Positions 29,622-40,636 of a stretch of 64,000 nt of DNA are shown piece by piece (position 1 is the stretch's first letter; each line of letters opens with the position of its first letter). The stretch spans positions 1-64,000 of the forward strand of contig CANMKX010000001.1 in assembly GCA_947498595.1 (NCBI GenBank). Reading direction: 5' to 3'. The notes beneath the pieces are model-generated. The model was not told the origin of the DNA. It saw nothing but the letters and a program-made list of their open reading frames with translations, and ran no database searches. Both the position numbers and the translations under genes were made by a program. The DNA is from an uncultured Aquimarina sp. (lineage in GTDB: Bacteria; Bacteroidota; Bacteroidia; Flavobacteriales; Flavobacteriaceae).

Positions 29622-30551
29622 TTAATAACCTCTTTCTAGAGAAACCGTATTTGTAAGAGGCTTCTTACGTAATAAGTTGTTGTAATTAGTAATTATTTGA
29701 TCTATAACAGATTTTGGATGAGTTATACTTGCTATATGAGGAGTGATATTGATTTTTGGGTGTTTCCAGAAGGGATGAGTTGATGGTAAAGGCTCTTTTT
29801 TGAAAACGTCAAGACTAGCTCCACTAAGGTGATTTTCGTCAATTTTATTGATTAAATCTTCTTCTTCTAAATGTGCACCTCTAGCAACATTTATGACATA
29901 AGCTCCTTTTGGCAATTTTGAAAATGTCTTTTTATTTAAGATATTTTCTGTACTCTTTGTTAAAGGTAATAAACATATTAAAATATTAGATTTCGATAAA
30001 AAAGCATCAAAATCGTTTTGTCCAGTATACATAGGAAAATTGAGATTCTTTTTAGTTGTTCTACTCCACCCAATAATAGTAGTATTTAAAGCAGATAAAT
30101 TTTTGGCAGTTTCTTGACCTAGTAGCCCCATTCCCATAATTCCAATAGTTAGATCTTCAATTTCAGAATATGGTTTTGGTAGCCATGAAGAAGTATTTTC
30201 ATTTAATTTATAATTAGAAAGCCCTCTAATATGATTTAATACAGTTGCTAATACAAAAGTACCCATGTCTTTTGCTAACTTTTTATCTACAATTCTAGTG
30301 ATTGGAATAGATGATGGTAAATCAGGATCTTTTAGTATATGATCTACACCAGCACCCATTGATGCAATCCATTTTAAATTTGGATATTTTTTCAATATTC
30401 CATGAGGATAATTCCATACTAGAACAATTTCAATCTCATTTAAATCTCCTTCTTCAGGATATACCCTAACATCTAAAGAGTTATCCTTTTCTTTAATAGC
30501 TTTAACCCAAGGAGCGGTGGCCTTCCCATTACTAATAATTAATATAGACAT
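29622..30551 (-). CDS. D-2-hydroxyacid dehydrogenase (glyoxylate/hydroxypyruvate reductase A-like)
   Basis: TIGIMGMGLLGQETAKNL, INVARGAHLEEEDLI, HPFWKHPKINITPHIAS; start at MSILIISNGKA. Confidence 0.9.
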   Translation of the reverse strand: MSILIISNGKATAPWVKAIKEKDNSLDVRVYPEEGDLNEIEIVLVWNYPHGILKKYPNLKWIASMGAGVDHILKDPDLPSSIPITRIVDKKLAKDMGTFVLATVLNHIRGLSNYKLNENTSSWLPKPYSEIEDLTIGIMGMGLLGQETAKNLSALNTTIIGWSRTTKKNLNFPMYTGQNDFDAFLSKSNILICLLPLTKSTENILNKKTFSKLPKGAYVINVARGAHLEEEDLINKIDENHLSGASLDVFKKEPLPSTHPFWKHPKINITPHIASITHPKSVIDQIITNYNNLLRKKPLTNTVSLERGY

Positions 30552-30588
30552 AGCTTTTTTTGATTTATAAATAATTAAATATGAAGGT

Positions 30589-32355
30589 TTATATTCTAGC
30601 TTGATAGGTGTATAAATCATGATACCTACCTTCTTTTTGAATAAGTTCTTCATGAGTTCCTTGTTCAGCTATATTTCCAGATTCTATAACTAGTATCTGA
30701 TCAGCTTTTTTGATGGTACTTAACCTATGAGCAATTACAAAAGTTGTACGTCCTTTAATAAGTTTATTTAAACTTTTTTGAATTAACGCTTCGCTTTCTG
30801 TATCAAGGTTAGATGTAGCTTCATCTAAAATTAAAATTTTAGGATCTGCTAGTATAGCTCTAGCGATAGCAATTCGTTGACGTTGACCACCAGATAATTT
30901 AACACCTCTTTCGCCAATTAATGTATTTAAACCATTATCAAAACGATCAGTAAATTCATCTACATAAGCAGCTTTAACAGCAATTAATAATTCTTCTTCG
31001 GTAGCGTTGGGTTTAGGGAATAGAATATTATCTTTTATGGTTCCTTCAAATAAAAATTCATCTTGTAGAACAAGTCCTAAATGTTTTCTATAGCTACTTA
31101 GTTTGGCTTTAGAAAGATCTTTACCATCAATTGAAATTAATCCATTTTTTGGTGTTAAAAATGTAGCAACGAGCCCTGCTATAGTTGATTTTCCAGATCC
31201 AGAACTTCCTACTAACGCTGTTACTGATCCAACAGGAGCATTAAAACTAATATTATGAAGAACGTCTTTACCTTCTTCATAAGAAAAGTTGACATTGTCA
31301 AATACAATATTTCCTTTCAGATTATCTAAAGTTTGATCACGACCTTGTAATTCATTTTCGGTAGTCATGTTCATTAATTCTTCTGTACGATCAAGTCCAG
31401 CTAACGCTTCGGTTAATTGAGTCCCTATATTACTCATTTGGACTATAGGAGCAATCATAAAGCCTAATAACATCGTAAATTCTAAAAATTCACCAGGAGT
31501 TAGTTCGTCATTTATCATATAGTATCCACCAATCCCCATAATCCCCACAGTCGCTAGCCCTAGAAGAAAAGTGGATGAGCTAGTGATGAGTGCTGTAGTC
31601 GTTAAACTCTTTTTTACATTTTGAAATAAGCGATCAGCACCTTTTTCAAAAACTAAACTTTCTTGTTGTTCAGCATTAAACCCTTTGATAACTCTAATTC
31701 CATTTAAAGTTTCGGTTAAACGCCCTTTAACTTCGGCATTAATCTTTCCTCTTTTTCTAAAAATAGGACGTATAAATTTAAAAGCTTTCATGGCAATAAA
31801 AGCAAAAATACTGATAGGAATAAAAACATATAATGTCATCCAAGGATTTATATTTATCAATATAATTAATGAGGTAATCGCAGTAATAATACCACCTACG
31901 AGTTGGACTAAACCAGTACCGATTAAATTTCGTACACCTTCAACATCACTCATAATTCTTGACACAAGTGCCCCAGCTTTTGTGTTATCAAAAAAACTAA
32001 TAGGAAGTGACAATACTTTTTTCTGAACCTGAACCCTAAGTTCTGATATTAAAAATTGTGCTTGTACACTTAAAACTTTGGTAAGAAGAAAAGATGTTAA
32101 AGCTTGAACTGTTATAGCTGCAATGACAATAATTAATAATTGCTGAAGCATTATATAATCTTTTTTACCAACAACATCATCTATTAGATACTTAGAGGAT
32201 ATAGGTAAAATTAAACCAGCAAATTTGCTAATTACAATTAAAACAAATCCTGTAAGAACAATAAACTTTCTAGGCCATATAATAGTTTTAAAAGCATGTT
32301 TTAAAGAAACAGTACTTTTTTTTGGAGTGGATTTAGTATCACTAAATGATTTCAT
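30589..32355 (-). CDS. ABC exporter, fused permease and ATPase (MsbA/MDR-type)
   Basis: TM domain plus ALVGSSGSGKSTIAGL, LSGGQRQRIAIARAILADPKILILDEATSNLD. Confidence 0.95.
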   Translation of the reverse strand: MKSFSDTKSTPKKSTVSLKHAFKTIIWPRKFIVLTGFVLIVISKFAGLILPISSKYLIDDVVGKKDYIMLQQLLIIVIAAITVQALTSFLLTKVLSVQAQFLISELRVQVQKKVLSLPISFFDNTKAGALVSRIMSDVEGVRNLIGTGLVQLVGGIITAITSLIILININPWMTLYVFIPISIFAFIAMKAFKFIRPIFRKRGKINAEVKGRLTETLNGIRVIKGFNAEQQESLVFEKGADRLFQNVKKSLTTTALITSSSTFLLGLATVGIMGIGGYYMINDELTPGEFLEFTMLLGFMIAPIVQMSNIGTQLTEALAGLDRTEELMNMTTENELQGRDQTLDNLKGNIVFDNVNFSYEEGKDVLHNISFNAPVGSVTALVGSSGSGKSTIAGLVATFLTPKNGLISIDGKDLSKAKLSSYRKHLGLVLQDEFLFEGTIKDNILFPKPNATEEELLIAVKAAYVDEFTDRFDNGLNTLIGERGVKLSGGQRQRIAIARAILADPKILILDEATSNLDTESEALIQKSLNKLIKGRTTFVIAHRLSTIKKADQILVIESGNIAEQGTHEELIQKEGRYHDLYTYQARI

Positions 32356-32367
32356 AGATAGTAGTAG

Positions 32368-33240
32368 TTATGCAATTTCAATGCTATAAGTAGCAGTATA
32401 ATTTTGATTTTCTGGTAATGTTATAATACCGTGTTTTGTTTGTAGATTTTGATCTGTATCTTCAAAATCAGCAATACCTAACCATGGCTCAATACATACA
32501 TACGGAACATTTGGTTTTGCCCATAAACCGATATAAGGAAAATCATTAAAATGTAAATTTAATATAGTACCAATTTTATTACTTTTTAATGCAATTTTTT
32601 TAGAATTTAGAGTCGTAAAAATTAATGCGTCATCTAAAAAAATATCAGGATGAAGATGTAATATATTTTGTTGTTGTAAAATAGGTTTTTGTTGATTTGT
32701 TATTAATCCAGATTTATTAAGTAAATGAGTATTGACAGATTCTATTTGATCAAACTCTAAATAGTAATCACTATAAGTTTCATTATTATTAATAGGGCAA
32801 TTAAATGCAGGATGTCCTCCTAGAGAAAAGAAAATAGATTTATTGTCTAGATTAATAACATTATGTTTGATATGGACTGTTTTATCAATAAGCTCATACG
32901 TGATTTCATATTCAAACTTAAAAGGATATTGAGCTAATGTTTTTTTGGAAAAAAGTAAAGAGAAAACAAGTGTAGTATTAGTTTGTTTTTTTAGAATAAT
33001 AGCTTCATTATATCTAATAAAACCATGTTTAGGTAAAGAATACTTTTTATTTTCGTAGGTATAATAACCATTTTTTAAAGCTCCAATTATAGGGAATAAG
33101 TTTGGAGCATGATTATTCCATATTTCAGGATTTGCTTGCCATATATATTCAGTATCTGTAATTTTTGATTTGATACTAGCCAATTCAGCTCCAGTTTTCT
33201 TAACTATAACTTGTAAGTAGCTATTTTGTAGTGTATACAT
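32368..33240 (-). CDS. Aldose 1-epimerase family protein
   Basis: YTLQNSYLQVIVKKTGAELASI; LPKHGFIRY; FSLGGHPAFNCPI. Confidence 0.88.
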   Translation of the reverse strand: MYTLQNSYLQVIVKKTGAELASIKSKITDTEYIWQANPEIWNNHAPNLFPIIGALKNGYYTYENKKYSLPKHGFIRYNEAIILKKQTNTTLVFSLLFSKKTLAQYPFKFEYEITYELIDKTVHIKHNVINLDNKSIFFSLGGHPAFNCPINNNETYSDYYLEFDQIESVNTHLLNKSGLITNQQKPILQQQNILHLHPDIFLDDALIFTTLNSKKIALKSNKIGTILNLHFNDFPYIGLWAKPNVPYVCIEPWLGIADFEDTDQNLQTKHGIITLPENQNYTATYSIEIA

Positions 33241-33318
33241 TCAAGTGAATTTTAATGAAAAAGAATTATCAAAAATAGAAAGAATACGAAAAAGTAATGT
33301 AGAGGTTTTGTTAAATAA

Positions 33319-33349
33319 AAAAGACCTATTCATTATGAATAGGTCTTTT
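33319..33349. terminator. Intrinsic terminator downstream of csp
   Basis: AAAAGACCTATTCAT-t-ATGAATAGGTCTTTT. Confidence 0.8.
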
Positions 33350-33376
33350 CTATAAAAAGTTTATATATCGTATAAA

Positions 33377-33568
33377 TTAGAGAACTCTAACGTTTACTGC
33401 ATTTAATCCTTTTTTACCTTCTTTAAGCTCGAACTCAACTGCATCATTCTCTTGGATCTCATCAATTAATCCTGAGATGTGTACAAAATATTCGTTCTTT
33501 GTGTTGTCTTCAACTATAAAACCAAATCCTTTAGAATCGTTGAAGAATTTTACTGTACCGTTTTTCAT
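33377..33568 (-). CDS. Cold-shock domain protein (63 aa)
   Basis: GTVKFFNDSKGFGFIVEDN...EYFVHISGL...VEFELKEGKKGLNAVNV. Confidence 0.95.
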   Translation of the reverse strand: MKNGTVKFFNDSKGFGFIVEDNTKNEYFVHISGLIDEIQENDAVEFELKEGKKGLNAVNVRVL

Positions 33569-33780
33569 TTCTTATTTTAAATAATTACTGCGAATTTAAT
33601 AAAAAAATCAATAAACAAAGCTTTTTGAAACTATTTTTTATTTATTTCTAATTAGATAAAAAATAGTTTGTTTAATTTTTTGATTTATAGCTATTTATTG
33701 AATTTTATTTGAGATTAAATTTATTGTTTTTTGATTTAAAAACGAAAGAAAAGCTATGAAAATAATTTTGAATAATCATT

Positions 33781-35139
33781 TTATTTCTTTTTTCGCCTTA
33801 AGTTTTGCACTTTATCTCCTTTTGTTCTTGGTTTTTTATATTTTTTTGCAATTTCTCTTCTGTATGAGCCACCTAAATTAACTTTTTGATTTTTCTTACT
33901 TTTTTCATGAAAAGCTTCACCAGGAGCATCCTCGTCATTTTTATTCCTTTTGGTAGGATTATTAATTTCTTTTACTTTCGGACGTTCTTCAGGTGTTAAT
34001 TCTTCAGAGATAGCTACAGAGTCAGGAAATGCTAATTGAGGGATTTTCATGTCCATTAAACTTTCAATTTTAACAAGAGCATCTTCCTCTTTGGGAGTTG
34101 TTAAAACAATTGAGCTTCCTTCTTTTTCAGCACGACCAGTCCTACCAATTCGGTGCATATAATTTTCTGGATACGCAGGAGTATCTAAATTAATTACTTG
34201 ACTTACACCGTTTATATCTAAACCTCTAGCCATTACATCAGTGGCGATTAAAATACGATTATCACCATCTTCAAATTGACGAATACTACGCAAACGATAG
34301 TTTTGAGTTTTGTTAGAATGAATAACACAACATTCTTCAGGAAATGTTTTCTCTAAACGCTCAAAAATTCGGTCAGCCATTTTTTTGTAACCAACAAAAA
34401 TTAATGTTTTGTGATATGTTTCGCGATCTTCTAATAAATACTCAAGTAAGTTAACTTTTGTATAAAAATTAGGTATTTTATATCCAGTTTGTTTGATGTT
34501 ATCAAGAGGAGTACCACTAGCCGCAACAGAAATACGTACAGGATTTCTAAATGTCTCAGAGATTATTTGATCTACATCGTCAGTCATAGTTGCAGAAAAC
34601 ATAATGTTTTGACGTTGTTTAGGTAAAATATCAAAAATATTAATTAATTGATGCCTAAAACCTAAATCTAACATTACATCAACTTCATCAATAACAAGTT
34701 TTTGTATTGATTTTAGTTGCAAAGCTCTACTTACTGCTAGATCATATAAACGACCAGGAGTTGCAACTATTATATCAAGACCCTGTGCGACTGCTTTTTT
34801 TTGAGTATTAATATTGGTACCACCATATACACCCGTTACTCTAACATTAATGTATGTTGTAAGTTTTTCAATTTCATCTACAACCTGAACAACTAGCTCT
34901 CTAGTAGGTACTAAAATTAGGACTCTAGGATTTAGTTGAGTCGAATATTTAAGAGAACGTAAAATAGGTAGCATATAAGCATATGTTTTACCAGTTCCAG
35001 TTTGTGCAATACCAACTACATCTCTACCTGACATTACAACTGAAAAAGCTTGTTCTTGGATGGCTGTAGGGGTTGAAAACCCTAAATCATCTAAGGCATT
35101 GTGTAATGGAGTACTTAAATTTAAATCTTGAAAAGTCAC
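33781..35139 (-). CDS. DEAD-box ATP-dependent RNA helicase
   Basis: AQTGTGKT, PTRELVVQV, VIDEVDVM (DEVD variant of DEAD), SATMT, HRIGRTGR. Confidence 0.95.
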   Translation of the reverse strand: MTFQDLNLSTPLHNALDDLGFSTPTAIQEQAFSVVMSGRDVVGIAQTGTGKTYAYMLPILRSLKYSTQLNPRVLILVPTRELVVQVVDEIEKLTTYINVRVTGVYGGTNINTQKKAVAQGLDIIVATPGRLYDLAVSRALQLKSIQKLVIDEVDVMLDLGFRHQLINIFDILPKQRQNIMFSATMTDDVDQIISETFRNPVRISVAASGTPLDNIKQTGYKIPNFYTKVNLLEYLLEDRETYHKTLIFVGYKKMADRIFERLEKTFPEECCVIHSNKTQNYRLRSIRQFEDGDNRILIATDVMARGLDINGVSQVINLDTPAYPENYMHRIGRTGRAEKEGSSIVLTTPKEEDALVKIESLMDMKIPQLAFPDSVAISEELTPEERPKVKEINNPTKRNKNDEDAPGEAFHEKSKKNQKVNLGGSYRREIAKKYKKPRTKGDKVQNLRRKKK

Positions 35140-35273
35140 TTTCTATACTATTTTTTATCGATACAAAGGTAGCCTTATTTTGTGACTGTTCTCATTTTAA
35201 TTACTTTTGAGCCCCAACCCCTAGTAAAGAATAGAATATTTACTGTAGGAAATAACTAATTTAAACAGTTAAA

Positions 35274-35819
35274 ATGAAAAAAATCCTTGCTTTTGCAGGC
35301 TCAAATAGTAGTAATTCTATCAATCAAATATTCGTGAAATATGTTGCATCTCAAGTTACTGAACATGATGTAAAGGTTTTACAGTTAGTTAATTACCCAC
35401 TCCCCATGTATAGCCAAGATGAAGAGGCTAAAGGTTTTAATGGAATGTTGTTAGGATTAAAGCAAGAAATATCCGAAGTCGATGCTTTAATCATATCCCT
35501 TAATGAACACAATGGAAGCTTTAGCGCCTTTTTCAAAAATATAATTGATTGGTTGTCCAGATTAGATCGAGAATTTTTAAAAAATAAAAAAATATTATTA
35601 ATGAGTACTTCTCCAGGGAAAAGAGGAGGATTAGCAGCGTTAGAATTTGGAAAAAAGGTATTACCCAGATTTGGAGCAGAAATAATTCAGAGTTTTAGTT
35701 TTCCCCTATTTTATGATAATTTCTCTGAAGAAAATTTAGAAGTTACGAATGATATTCTTGCTATAGGTTTAAAAGAAGTTATTCATACCTTTTCACATCA
35801 AATACAAACAGAAGATTAG
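35274..35819 (+). CDS. NADPH-dependent FMN reductase family protein
   Basis: ILAFAGSNSSNSINQIFVKYVA; flavodoxin-like fold pattern. Confidence 0.85.
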   Translation: MKKILAFAGSNSSNSINQIFVKYVASQVTEHDVKVLQLVNYPLPMYSQDEEAKGFNGMLLGLKQEISEVDALIISLNEHNGSFSAFFKNIIDWLSRLDREFLKNKKILLMSTSPGKRGGLAALEFGKKVLPRFGAEIIQSFSFPLFYDNFSEENLEVTNDILAIGLKEVIHTFSHQIQTED

Positions 35820-37117
35820 TGCGGAGCACACACAAATATAAAGTAGTAAATGCTAAGGAGACAAAACGAAAACTGTTGTCATGGGCACAACAGTTTGAGG
35901 AGGTTGTTTGGTTAGACTCTAATGATTATCATCAAAAATATGAAAGTTATGATGCTATTCTAGCGGTAGATGCATTTACATTAATAAGAACGGATAGCGA
36001 ATTAGCTTTTGAACAATTAAAAGAATACCAATCTAATACAAATGATTGGATCTTTGGTTATTTATCATACGATTTAAAAAATGATATTGAGAATTTAAAA
36101 TCTTCTAATAAAGATGATTTAGGTTTTCCAGAGCTGTATTTTTTTCAACCCAAAAAGATTTTTTTATTAAAAGGGAATGAACTTCAAGTCCGTTATTTAA
36201 AAATGGTTGATGATGAAATTGATGATGATTTAAAAGAAATAGAAGAAATTACTATTGTAGATAAAATTACAGACAAAACAGCTCATAAAGTAAAAATTAA
36301 ATTACGAATCACTAAAGACGTGTATATAGCAAAAATAGAAAAACTATTAAAGCATATACATAGAGGTGATATTTATGAAGCAAACTTTTGTCAAGAATTT
36401 TATGCAGAAAACACGACTATTGATCCACTAGAGACTTTTTTACATCTTAATTCTATTTCAAGACCTCCTTTTGCATCATATGTAAAACTTGAAGATCAAT
36501 ATATCTTATCAGCAACTCCAGAACGATATATAAAAAAAGAAGGAACTGAAATAATATCACAACCTATTAAAGGAACTGCAAAAAGAGCTGTTGATTTGGA
36601 AGAAGATAATGAGATAAAAATAGCTTTATCTGAAGATCCTAAAGAACGTTCAGAAAATATAATGATAGTTGATTTGGTTCGAAATGATTTATCAAAAACG
36701 GCAGTTAAAGGCTCTGTTCAAGTAGAAGAATTATGCAAGGTATATACATTTGATCAAGTACATCAAATGATTTCTACAATAACTTCTAAAAGTCGAGAAA
36801 AAGTAACTCCTGTAGATATTATAAAAACAACATTTCCTATGGGAAGTATGACTGGAGCTCCTAAAATTTCTGCAATGGAAATTATAGAAAACCTAGAGGA
36901 AACCAAACGAGGAGTCTATAGTGGAAGTATTGGATATTTTACACCAGAAAATGATTTTGATTTTAATGTTGTGATAAGGAGCATTTTGTATAATCAAGAA
37001 CGTAAATTTATATCCTACTCAGTTGGAGGAGCTATTACATCCAAGTCGATTCCAGAAAAAGAATACGAAGAATGCTTGCTTAAAGCGAAAGCTATGAGAG
37101 AAGCATTAGAAAATTAA
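35819..37117 (+). CDS. pabB: Aminodeoxychorismate synthase component I / anthranilate synthase I family
   Basis: GDIYEANFCQEFYA, SATPERYIKKEGTEIISQPIKGTAKR, MIVDLVRNDLS, GSMTGAPKISAMEIIE; GTG start overlaps the preceding stop. Confidence 0.88.
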   Translation: MRSTHKYKVVNAKETKRKLLSWAQQFEEVVWLDSNDYHQKYESYDAILAVDAFTLIRTDSELAFEQLKEYQSNTNDWIFGYLSYDLKNDIENLKSSNKDDLGFPELYFFQPKKIFLLKGNELQVRYLKMVDDEIDDDLKEIEEITIVDKITDKTAHKVKIKLRITKDVYIAKIEKLLKHIHRGDIYEANFCQEFYAENTTIDPLETFLHLNSISRPPFASYVKLEDQYILSATPERYIKKEGTEIISQPIKGTAKRAVDLEEDNEIKIALSEDPKERSENIMIVDLVRNDLSKTAVKGSVQVEELCKVYTFDQVHQMISTITSKSREKVTPVDIIKTTFPMGSMTGAPKISAMEIIENLEETKRGVYSGSIGYFTPENDFDFNVVIRSILYNQERKFISYSVGGAITSKSIPEKEYEECLLKAKAMREALEN

Positions 37118-37188
37118 CAAATAGTATAGACAATCACATTGCGTAATTTATATCTTTATGCATGAAAGTAATAACGTAAATAATTGTA

Positions 37189-38511
37189 TTGGAAACACAA
37201 TTTGAAAAACATATTTCAAAAAGAATTTCATTTATTAAAGAAGAAAAACTTTTAATAGCATGTAGTGGAGGAGTAGATAGTATGATATTAACTCATCTAT
37301 GCCAGCAAGCAAAATTAAATATAGCATTAGCTCATTGTAACTTTAATTTAAGAGGAAAAGAAAGTGATGAGGATGAATTATTTATTAGAGAATATGCAAA
37401 AGAGCAAGAACTGCCTCTTTATGTAGCACAGTTTGATACCCAAAAAATAGCCAAAGAGAAGCAACTTTCAATTCAAATGGCAGCAAGAGAATTAAGATAT
37501 GATTGGTTTAAAGAATTATCTAAGAAAGAAAATTTTTCATATGTTTTAACAGCTCACCATGCAGATGATAATCTAGAAACTTTTCTAATTAATTTATCAA
37601 GAGGTACAGGGATTGATGGGTTAACAGGTATTCCAGAAGTAAATGATATATACGTTAGACCATTACTTCCGTTTTCAAGGAAAGAAATAATTCATTATGC
37701 TCAACATAAAAAAATTAACTGGAGAGAAGACAGTAGTAATAGTAGTACTAAGTATTTACGAAATAAATTAAGGCATGATGTCATTCCTGAATTAAAAAAA
37801 GTGAATACTACTTTTCTTCAAAATTTTACTACAACATTAGATAATTTACAGAAGCAAGCTGCATTCTTAGAAGAACAAATAACTAGAATAAAAAAAGAAA
37901 CTTTCAAGAAAATATCGGTAGAACCATTGACCTATTCGATCAAAATAGATCAAATAAATGAACAGATAGTTTCGGTAAGTAATTTGTATTACCTATTCAA
38001 ATCATACGGATTTACAACATCACATGATATAGAAAACTTATTAGTAGCACAATCAGGAAAATATATAGAATCTTCGACGCATAAATTATTAAAGAATAGA
38101 AGCGAATTACTTTTAAGCGAAAGAAGAGAAGATACTAAAGAAATAGTTCTTATAAATGAAATTCAAAAAACTATAGAGATAAAAAATAAAACGCTTGTCT
38201 TTAGTTCTGTAGATGAAATAGGTGAAAAGAATAAGGAAACTATTTATATCGATAAAAATAAAATAAACTACCCTCTTACTGTAAGAAATTGGAGAAAAGG
38301 AGACTATTTCTATCCTTTAGGGATGAAAGGGAAAAAGAAATTGAGCAAGTATTTTAAGGATGAAAAAGCTTCCTTATTAGAAAAAGAACAAACATTATTA
38401 TTATGCGATAACAATGATGCTATAATTTGGATACTTAATTATAGAGCAGATAATCGCTTCAAAATAACAGCAGGGACTAAACACATACTGAAAATAACAT
38501 TGAACCAATGA
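37189..38511 (+). CDS. tilS: tRNA(Ile)-lysidine synthetase
   Basis: LIACSGGVDSMIL P-loop; HHADDNLETFLINLSRGTGIDGLTGI; C-terminal TilS region. Confidence 0.95.
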   Translation: METQFEKHISKRISFIKEEKLLIACSGGVDSMILTHLCQQAKLNIALAHCNFNLRGKESDEDELFIREYAKEQELPLYVAQFDTQKIAKEKQLSIQMAARELRYDWFKELSKKENFSYVLTAHHADDNLETFLINLSRGTGIDGLTGIPEVNDIYVRPLLPFSRKEIIHYAQHKKINWREDSSNSSTKYLRNKLRHDVIPELKKVNTTFLQNFTTTLDNLQKQAAFLEEQITRIKKETFKKISVEPLTYSIKIDQINEQIVSVSNLYYLFKSYGFTTSHDIENLLVAQSGKYIESSTHKLLKNRSELLLSERREDTKEIVLINEIQKTIEIKNKTLVFSSVDEIGEKNKETIYIDKNKINYPLTVRNWRKGDYFYPLGMKGKKKLSKYFKDEKASLLEKEQTLLLCDNNDAIIWILNYRADNRFKITAGTKHILKITLNQ

Positions 38512-40535
38512 AATATTATATAACCTTAATTGCAATCATATTTAGTACTCTCTTTGGGCATGCCCAAATATTTGAGCCGGTGAAATGGAGTTCTAAAATA
38601 ACAAAAGATAGTGATACTGAGTTTACACTAACATTTGATGGAACTATAGAAAAAGAATGGCATGTATATTCATTACACGAATATCCTGAAGATGCAATAG
38701 CACCTATACCTTTATCATTTCAGTTCATTGAAGAAGGTAAAGGTATTGAGTTGGTAGGGAAACCTTCAGAAAGTAAAACAAAGACAAGTTATAATGATGT
38801 TTTCGAATTGGATGAAACTTATTATGTTGATAAAGCAATATTAAAGCAGAAAATAAAGATAATCGATCCAGCTATTTCAAAAATAAAGGTTGAAATGGAG
38901 TATCAAGTATGTAAAGAGGTATGTCTTAATGAAATTGCTTATTTTATATTTAATACCGAGACGCTATTGGGTGAAAAGGTAGATGCAAATGTGTTTGAAG
39001 GAAATGAAGTAAAAGAAGATCAAATTAAAGAAATTGAAACAAATACTTTTATTACAGGAAACGATGATGCAAATTCAAATGAAGAGGTTGAAACAACTAA
39101 TTCTTTAGACGATACTAAAGGATTATGGGGAATTTTTATCATAGCATTCTTTTCAGGATTTGCGGCATTGTTAACGCCATGCGTGTTTCCAATGATTCCG
39201 ATGACCGTTAGTTTTTTTACAAAGCAGAGTAAATCAAAAGCAGCTGGAATCCGAAATGCTATAATTTATGGATTATCAATTATTTTGATATATGTTCTAT
39301 TAGGATCTATAATAACAGGGATTTTTGGAGCAGATGCATTAAATATATTATCGACAGATGTTTGGTTTAATGTTGGATTCTTTATTTTAATTGTTGTTTT
39401 TGCAATATCATTTTTAGGTGCATTCGAGATTATGTTACCTAATTCATGGGCAAATAAAGTAGATCGTCAAGCAGACAGAGGAGGTATTATAGGAATTTTA
39501 TTTATGGCGTTGGCTTTAGCTATTGTATCATTTAGTTGTACAGGACCTATAGTAGGAACATTATTAGTTGAAGCAGCTTCCAAAGGAGGAATGGCTCCAA
39601 TAATAGGAATGTTTGGATTCTCACTAGCTTTAGCAATACCGTTTATGTTGTTTGCAATGTTCCCTGGTTGGCTAAATTCTTTACCAAAAAGTGGAGGATG
39701 GTTAAATACAGTAAAAGTAGTTTTAGGGTTTTTAGAATTAGCTTTAGCATTTAAATTCCTTTCAAACGCAGATTTAGTATTACAATTACATTGGTTAGAA
39801 AGAGAAGTGTTTTTAGCAATTTGGATAACTATCTTTGGAACATTAGGATTGTATTTATTAGGTAAAATAAGATTACCACATGATTCACCATTAGAAAAAA
39901 TATCTGTAGGAAGATTATTATTAGCATTATTAACGATCGCATTTACGATTTATTTAATTCCAGGACTTTGGGGAGCTCCATTAAAATTGATTAGTGGATT
40001 TCCACCACCATTAAGTTATAGCGAATCTCCGTATGGAGTTGGATATACAAAAGGAGGGACTTCAAATACAATAACAGAATTACCTGATGGAGCAAAATTA
40101 GCAGAGCATGATATTGTAGCATTTACTGATTACCAAAAAGGATTAGCATATGCAAAGAAAGTTAATAAACCCGTATTGCTTGATTTTACAGGATACGCAT
40201 GTGTTAACTGTAGAAAAATGGAAGAAAATGTATGGGTAGAAAAAAACATTTTAAAAAGATTAAAGCAAGATGTAGTTTTAATATCTCTCTATGTAGACTA
40301 TAAAAAGGAGTTACCCAAGGATGAGCAATATATATCAAAAGAAACAGGAAAGAAAATAAAGACTATTGGTAATAAATGGAGTGATTTTCAGATAACTAAA
40401 TACAAAGCTAATGCACAACCATATTATGTTATGATAGATCATCAAGAAAATAACCTTAATAAACCAATAGGATATACGCCAGATACTGATGAATTTTTAT
40501 CATGGTTAAAAAAAGGGCAAAATAAGTTTAAATAA
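38508..40535 (+). CDS. dsbD: Thiol:disulfide interchange protein DsbD
   Basis: N-terminal DsbD-alpha-like domain, multi-TM GFAALLTPCVFPMIPMTV, C-terminal thioredoxin GYACVNCRKMEENVW. Confidence 0.93.
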   Translation: MKYYITLIAIIFSTLFGHAQIFEPVKWSSKITKDSDTEFTLTFDGTIEKEWHVYSLHEYPEDAIAPIPLSFQFIEEGKGIELVGKPSESKTKTSYNDVFELDETYYVDKAILKQKIKIIDPAISKIKVEMEYQVCKEVCLNEIAYFIFNTETLLGEKVDANVFEGNEVKEDQIKEIETNTFITGNDDANSNEEVETTNSLDDTKGLWGIFIIAFFSGFAALLTPCVFPMIPMTVSFFTKQSKSKAAGIRNAIIYGLSIILIYVLLGSIITGIFGADALNILSTDVWFNVGFFILIVVFAISFLGAFEIMLPNSWANKVDRQADRGGIIGILFMALALAIVSFSCTGPIVGTLLVEAASKGGMAPIIGMFGFSLALAIPFMLFAMFPGWLNSLPKSGGWLNTVKVVLGFLELALAFKFLSNADLVLQLHWLEREVFLAIWITIFGTLGLYLLGKIRLPHDSPLEKISVGRLLLALLTIAFTIYLIPGLWGAPLKLISGFPPPLSYSESPYGVGYTKGGTSNTITELPDGAKLAEHDIVAFTDYQKGLAYAKKVNKPVLLDFTGYACVNCRKMEENVWVEKNILKRLKQDVVLISLYVDYKKELPKDEQYISKETGKKIKTIGNKWSDFQITKYKANAQPYYVMIDHQENNLNKPIGYTPDTDEFLSWLKKGQNKFK

Positions 40536-40636
40536 CGATAGTTTTTTTATCTTTTGGTATAAGGTTTTACGATACGAATCAAGTGTAAGGATTATGGATC
40601 TTTTCGACTTAAATAAAGAACAAAAACTAACTCAGA